From assembly GCA_013154205.1 (NCBI GenBank), contig JAADCY010000179.1, forward strand, positions 1 through 9,845: a DNA stretch of 9,845 bases, written 5' to 3'. This document shows positions 6,601 to 9,845 of the stretch, piece by piece. Each line of letters begins with the position of its first letter. Within the stretch, counting starts at the first letter, position 1. Under the pieces are notes generated by a model, which saw nothing but the letters and a program-made list of their open reading frames with translations, had not been told where the DNA came from and did no database searches. Source of the DNA: Thermoproteota archaeon (GTDB taxonomy: Archaea > Thermoproteota > Thermoprotei_A > Sulfolobales > Desulfurococcaceae). The position numbers and the translations under genes are program-made.

Positions 6601-6650
6601 CATTACTAGTAAATCTAGTTGTGTCTATGGGGTTAATTCCTTTGCCGGTA

Positions 6651-7499
6651 TTAGCCTCTCACTATGCCTGCCAGCAGTAGTCCCTTGAGGACTCTGCCGT
6701 TCAGAAACTTGTTCTCGACGCCGCGCTCTTCGAGTATCTTGTCGATCTTCTCGGGCTCCAAGCTGTAGGGATCATATTTCTTGCTTGCTAATACGAAGTT
6801 GCATGTATATGCGAAGCTAGGCACGTAGTTCCAGTACTCAGCTACGTGGAGGAATACTTTCTTGACGTTATTGTAGACATACTCGTAGGCTTCGCGGTAG
6901 AAGAAGCTATTGCCTGCTTGTGTAACCATTACTCCGTCGTCCACTAGTATCCTGTACACATCCCTGTAAAACTCCTCACTATAGAGCGGCTTGGCCGCCG
7001 GGCCTGCGTAGGGATCGGTGAGGTCTAGAATTACCACATCGAAGCTCTTCTCAGCCGCGTTCTTGACGTATTTTAGACCATCCATTATCACTACTTCCGA
7101 GCGTGGATCATCAAAGCTTCCCCGGTGCATGAAGCCAAGGTATTCCTTGGCGAACTCCAATACTTTCTCATCGATATCAACCATTACTGCTTTCTCAACC
7201 GTTTTATGCTTCAATACCTCTCTGAGTGTGGCTCCTTCTCCACCACCAATGATCAGTACGCGTTTAGGGTTTGGATGAAGCACCATTGCCGGATGTACGA
7301 GTACTTCGTGGTATAGGAACTCGTCTCTCTCAGTACTCTGTATTAGGCTGTCGATCACTAGTGCGCGGCCGAATTCTTCAAGGTCTACCAGGAGAACTTC
7401 TTGGTAGGGTGTTCTAGCCTGTGCGAGGATCCCCTTGATCTTGAATAGTGAGGCCATGTTAGGGCTTGTTGGCTCCGAAAGTATTAGCCCGTCTCTCAT
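6651..7499 (-). CDS. speE: Spermidine synthase-family aminopropyltransferase
   Basis: The enzyme transfers the aminopropyl group of decarboxylated S-adenosylmethionine to a diamine or to agmatine. In hyperthermophilic archaea, family members often use agmatine or make longer polyamines, so the acceptor is uncertain. It has a Rossmann fold of the spermidine synthase family: GGGEG with VLIIG before it, VDID, then MDG, and the catalytic-loop LDLTDP leading to KPLYSEEFY. The N-terminal half has the beta-hairpin region with VIDSLIQSTERDEFLYHEVL. The length, 282 aa, is normal. I place the start at ATG 7499. A GTG nine bases upstream (7508) lies inside GGTGAT, which is better explained as the ribosome-binding site. 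The LDLTDPYAGPAAKPLY loop seems one or two residues longer than the common DxTDPxGP form. The gene follows the pilus platform gene by about 60 bp. Confidence 0.92.
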   Translation of the reverse strand: MRDGLILSEPTSPNMASLFKIKGILAQARTPYQEVLLVDLEEFGRALVIDSLIQSTERDEFLYHEVLVHPAMVLHPNPKRVLIIGGGEGATLREVLKHKTVEKAVMVDIDEKVLEFAKEYLGFMHRGSFDDPRSEVVIMDGLKYVKNAAEKSFDVVILDLTDPYAGPAAKPLYSEEFYRDVYRILVDDGVMVTQAGNSFFYREAYEYVYNNVKKVFLHVAEYWNYVPSFAYTCNFVLASKKYDPYSLEPEKIDKILEERGVENKFLNGRVLKGLLLAGIVRG

Positions 7500-7503
7500 T
7501 ATT

Positions 7504-7509
7504 ATCACC
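7504..7509 (-). promoter_or_regulatory. Shine-Dalgarno GGTGAT deciding the start of the aminopropyltransferase gene
   Basis: The minus strand reads AAGGTGATAATAATG. GGTGAT matches the anti-SD and lies 4 bases before ATG 7499. It contains the GTG (7506-7508) that an automatic caller could choose as start. Confidence 0.6.
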
Positions 7510-7516
7510 TTGAATA

Positions 7517-7549
7517 CTATTTATGTAGGGATGGCTTAATCATATTTGT
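7517..7549 (-). promoter_or_regulatory. Possible promoter of the aminopropyltransferase gene
   Basis: The 52-61 bases between this gene and the pilus platform gene are AT-rich. On the minus strand there are AAATATGATTAAG (about 7536-7548) and ACATAAATAG (7517-7526). The first would start transcription near 7518 and keep the ribosome-binding site. The second would start at about the ATG. Either would uncouple the enzyme gene from the pilus operon. Neither is a strong match. Confidence 0.3.
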
Positions 7550-7560
7550 TACGGAGAAGA

Positions 7561-9294
7561 CTAGCTAGTAGGTGTTGATGTGAATGACTGCATGTATCCG
7601 CTCATAAAGCCTGATAGTAATGCATTCATGAAGTACTGGCCTAGATAATAAGAGACTCCTCCGACTATCATCAATATTGATGCATAGAGGAACACCATGT
7701 ATTTGGAGCCAGGATTTGCCGCCATAAGAGCTATTGCATTAGCAGTTGTCATTATGAAGGTAGCTATCGCTATAAGAAATGCTATTTCCTGCGGAGACAT
7801 AGAAACCATGAAGAAGAGGCCTGCGAACTCGGGCGGTATTGACTTAACGAATGTTGAAAGTATCTTAGAGAATAACACTATTAGCTTAGTTATGAACGTT
7901 AGGAGAAGTATTGATGAAGAATGCATTAGATAAACAGTTGTCTCGAAAGTCTTGAATACTTGTAACATATTCCTCCTGAGCCTGATGATCTCGTTCGAGT
8001 GATCGGATAATAATATACCGGCTTGTTTAACATCTCCACCATATTCAACGGTGTCGATAAAAATATGTGTACAACGACGTATCAGTTCACTTCCGGATTC
8101 CCCAGCGAAGTATTTCCAGACAATTCTTGGGTCGATATAGTTCACGAGACGTGCAAATGCTTTTTCAATCAATTTCTTGAGCTTACCAAGCTGTGCTACA
8201 AGTATAGGTTTTAGGCTTTCAGCCATATTTGGCACTATTGATAAGTGCTCTCCAAATGCACGTATGAAGACAGGGAAGTAATCGTCGAGTTCAAAAATGG
8301 TGTTTTCATGCCTCTTAGCAAGTATTCCTGCTGGGAGAAATGTTAGCCCTATAAATACCATGACTATCGGGGCTAGTTGCAGACTTGAGAGAAAAGGCTT
8401 GCCTAGGATTACCAAGAACGGAATACATGCTGCAGCTCCTCCTATGGCTGCTATTTTTATGTTTCTAACTCTTGATGGCTGGATCTTCATATTATGCTCG
8501 AATCTGCTCTTTTTTATGGCAAAGAATAACAGTATTGCCACCGCTAGCTCAGCTAGTGATACTCCAAGTATACCAGTTCTTATGATCTCTACTTCGCCTC
8601 CGAAGAATAGTGCTAATAGGATAAAGTTGGCTAGCATAAATATGAACGCGCCTATCAGTGTTGAGTATACTCCGAGTATTACTCTTAATCCTTCAATTTT
8701 TCGGAGATAACCAGTTCTGTACTCGCTGAACAATGTATTGTATTCTATTCTGAGATACTCCCCTACATCGGCTCCTAAGGACAGTACTGCAGATAATCGC
8801 TGGAGAAACATCTCGACAACACGGTTCGGGGCTTCCTTGGATACTAGTCTTAGCGCATCAGGTGATGCATAGCTCCAGTGTTTTATCAATACGTAGATCT
8901 TCTTGAACAGATTTCTATAGGTTTTCGAATAACACTCGGAATCGCCTACCAGTTTGAATAGGAGATTAATGGGTGGATTGCCTGTGACTACTGTACGCAT
9001 ATGTACGAGGATGTATATCAGATCTTCATCTATATAAACTGGCTTTAGCCTCTTGATAACATCGAAGAACACTATTATCATAAATGCTCCAACAATAGTT
9101 ACTATATTAGCAAGAATATTGATCGGATATATTAGGAACTTGTTCTCAAGAAAAACAAGTATCGTTACGAGAACAACGAGTATGAATATAGTCTGTTTAC
9201 TGGCCCTGATACGCCCCGATAGTCCGCCGATCACCTTTTTGCCTAAACCCTTACCTTTTAGACCTTTAAGTTTAGGCTTACCTCCACGGGGCAT
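7561..9294 (-). CDS. Type IV pilus/archaellum assembly membrane platform protein (ArlJ/TadC-like)
   Basis: A 577-aa integral membrane protein, the platform on which archaeal type IV filaments are assembled and which the ATPase engages. It begins at ATG 9294 with GGGTGG 7 bases upstream. A very basic tail (residues 2-33, rich in K, R and G) is followed by two membrane segments (about 35-55 and 57-79). A first cytoplasmic GspF/T2SF-type helical domain (about 88-200) is followed by segments at about 204-232, 240-260, 279-298 and 305-325. A second T2SF-type domain (about 335-450, with FGEHLSIVPNMAESL) is followed by segments at about 456-478, 488-525 and 532-557. This duplicated layout is that of archaeal FlaJ/ArlJ and TadC homologues. 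It directly follows the ATPase gene (26 bp). No archaellin or ArlF/G/H genes are in view, so pilus versus archaellum stays open. Confidence 0.87.
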   Translation of the reverse strand: MPRGGKPKLKGLKGKGLGKKVIGGLSGRIRASKQTIFILVVLVTILVFLENKFLIYPINILANIVTIVGAFMIIVFFDVIKRLKPVYIDEDLIYILVHMRTVVTGNPPINLLFKLVGDSECYSKTYRNLFKKIYVLIKHWSYASPDALRLVSKEAPNRVVEMFLQRLSAVLSLGADVGEYLRIEYNTLFSEYRTGYLRKIEGLRVILGVYSTLIGAFIFMLANFILLALFFGGEVEIIRTGILGVSLAELAVAILLFFAIKKSRFEHNMKIQPSRVRNIKIAAIGGAAACIPFLVILGKPFLSSLQLAPIVMVFIGLTFLPAGILAKRHENTIFELDDYFPVFIRAFGEHLSIVPNMAESLKPILVAQLGKLKKLIEKAFARLVNYIDPRIVWKYFAGESGSELIRRCTHIFIDTVEYGGDVKQAGILLSDHSNEIIRLRRNMLQVFKTFETTVYLMHSSSILLLTFITKLIVLFSKILSTFVKSIPPEFAGLFFMVSMSPQEIAFLIAIATFIMTTANAIALMAANPGSKYMVFLYASILMIVGGVSYYLGQYFMNALLSGFMSGYMQSFTSTPTS

Positions 9295-9301
9295 ATCAGG
9301 G

Positions 9302-9307
9302 CCACCC
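9302..9307 (-). promoter_or_regulatory. Shine-Dalgarno GGGTGG of the platform protein gene
   Basis: The minus strand reads GGGTGG 7 bases before ATG 9294. It lies within the 26-bp gap after the ATPase stop codon, consistent with translation from a shared transcript. Confidence 0.6.
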
Positions 9308-9320
9308 AGTAATGTCTGTG

Positions 9321-9845
9321 TTATAGCATGAGATCACCGCGTAGAAGCTTCTTGTAAGCCTCCTCAACACCTAGCTGGTAGGCTTTCACAATCGCCTTGA
9401 ACACCTTGAAGTAATCCACGATATTCCTATCAACCAGTAGTCTCAGGTACTTAGCTCTAAGATCAAGCTCTTCGTAGATCAGCTTGATATCCCTCCTACT
9501 AATACCCTTCATAACAGCGATCTTCTCTTCCAACAGGTAGCTAGAACCTCTACCAGCGAACCTGAACTGGTCAGTAGCAGGATCCCATGTGAAAACAGGT
9601 ATAGCCGATATAGCATCGCTCTCAGGATCATACCCGACGATCTCATTAACAGTGATAACACGGCGAACAAGCAACCCCGTCTTACTATAGACAGCGCTCT
9701 GGAACCAAGCAATATTAAGGCTATCCATGTTAGTCTTCGGCACATTAATCGGCAGATTCGTAAGCCTCTGAATCAACCTCTCAAGATTCGCCGCGTGAAA
9801 AGTAGCCATAACAGGGTGACCAGTATTGTGAAGCGCTACTGGTAT
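9321..9845 (-). CDS. Type IV pilus/archaellum assembly ATPase, C-terminal part (5' end beyond the right edge)
   Basis: The reading frame is open to the right edge; 174 residues are visible, ending at TAA 9321. The fragment begins in the ATPase core: HNTGHPVMATFHAANLERLI is the His-box region of secretion ATPases of the GspE/PilB/ArlI/VirB11 superfamily, in the archaeal form (TGHPV.ATFHA...ERLIQRL). The following LPINVPKTNMDSLNI is also typical of archaeal members. The Walker A and B motifs must lie beyond the window. An ATG within the fragment (9809) is internal, not the start. Residues about 115-174 form a helical C-terminal domain. It powers filament assembly or retraction at the cytoplasmic face together with the platform protein encoded just downstream. 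Confidence 0.88.
   Translation of the reverse strand: MPVALHNTGHPVMATFHAANLERLIQRLTNLPINVPKTNMDSLNIAWFQSAVYSKTGLLVRRVITVNEIVGYDPESDAISAIPVFTWDPATDQFRFAGRGSSYLLEEKIAVMKGISRRDIKLIYEELDLRAKYLRLLVDRNIVDYFKVFKAIVKAYQLGVEEAYKKLLRGDLML

Noticed and set aside
6499..6603. 34-codon minus-strand ORF overlapping the glycosyltransferase start
   Set aside because: No ribosome-binding site before its ATG, an R/G/P-rich composition that follows from the GC-rich stretch, and no recognisable motif.
1..9845. CRISPR arrays, tRNA or rRNA genes, insertion sequences
   Set aside because: I saw no regularly spaced repeats of 24-37 bases, no tRNA-like cloverleaf with a T-loop motif, no rRNA signature and no transposase or flanking terminal inverted repeats.

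Overview
The window looks like the chromosome of a hyperthermophilic crenarchaeote, most likely of the Desulfurococcales type. This is inferred from heavy use of ATA (Ile) and AGG/AGA (Arg) codons, GTG and TTG starts, archaeal TATA boxes with GGAGGT/GGTG-type Shine-Dalgarno sites, very tight packing, and gene families typical of that group. The genus cannot be named from the sequence alone. There is no rRNA, tRNA, insertion sequence or CRISPR array, and no gap between genes exceeds about 180 bp.

Left part (1-3957). A long minus-strand gene runs off the left edge and has no stop codon across 505 visible codons. Its N-terminal third reads as a CARF-like Rossmann domain and its C-terminal part as a PIN-type nuclease, so it may be a ligand-gated nuclease of the kind tied to type III CRISPR signalling. 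It shares a 175-bp divergent promoter region with an unrecognised all-helical 195-aa protein. That protein's gene converges, with an 11-bp overlap, on a minus-strand gene for a PA14-domain protein without a signal peptide. The PA14 promoter carries a 7-bp inverted repeat flanking its TATA box. Divergent from PA14 is a stand-alone archaeal HD-domain phosphohydrolase.

Middle part (3954-6524, minus strand). A fused Alg14/Alg13-like GT-B glycosyltransferase is followed 54 bp downstream by a multi-spanning flippase of the Wzx/MATE (MOP) type. Together they look like a module that adds a sugar on the cytoplasmic face and moves the lipid-linked glycan across the membrane. A 70-base GC-rich stretch sits upstream of the glycosyltransferase.

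Right part (6651-9845, minus strand). The C-terminal part of a type IV pilus/archaellum assembly ATPase enters from the right edge. It is followed after 26 bp by its membrane platform partner (ArlJ/TadC-like), and then by a spermidine synthase-family aminopropyltransferase. The glycosyltransferase and flippase could glycosylate surface structures such as the pilins this machine assembles, but that link is only inferred from proximity.

The most notable candidate for an under-described system is the CARF-PIN-like gene and its divergent helical partner.
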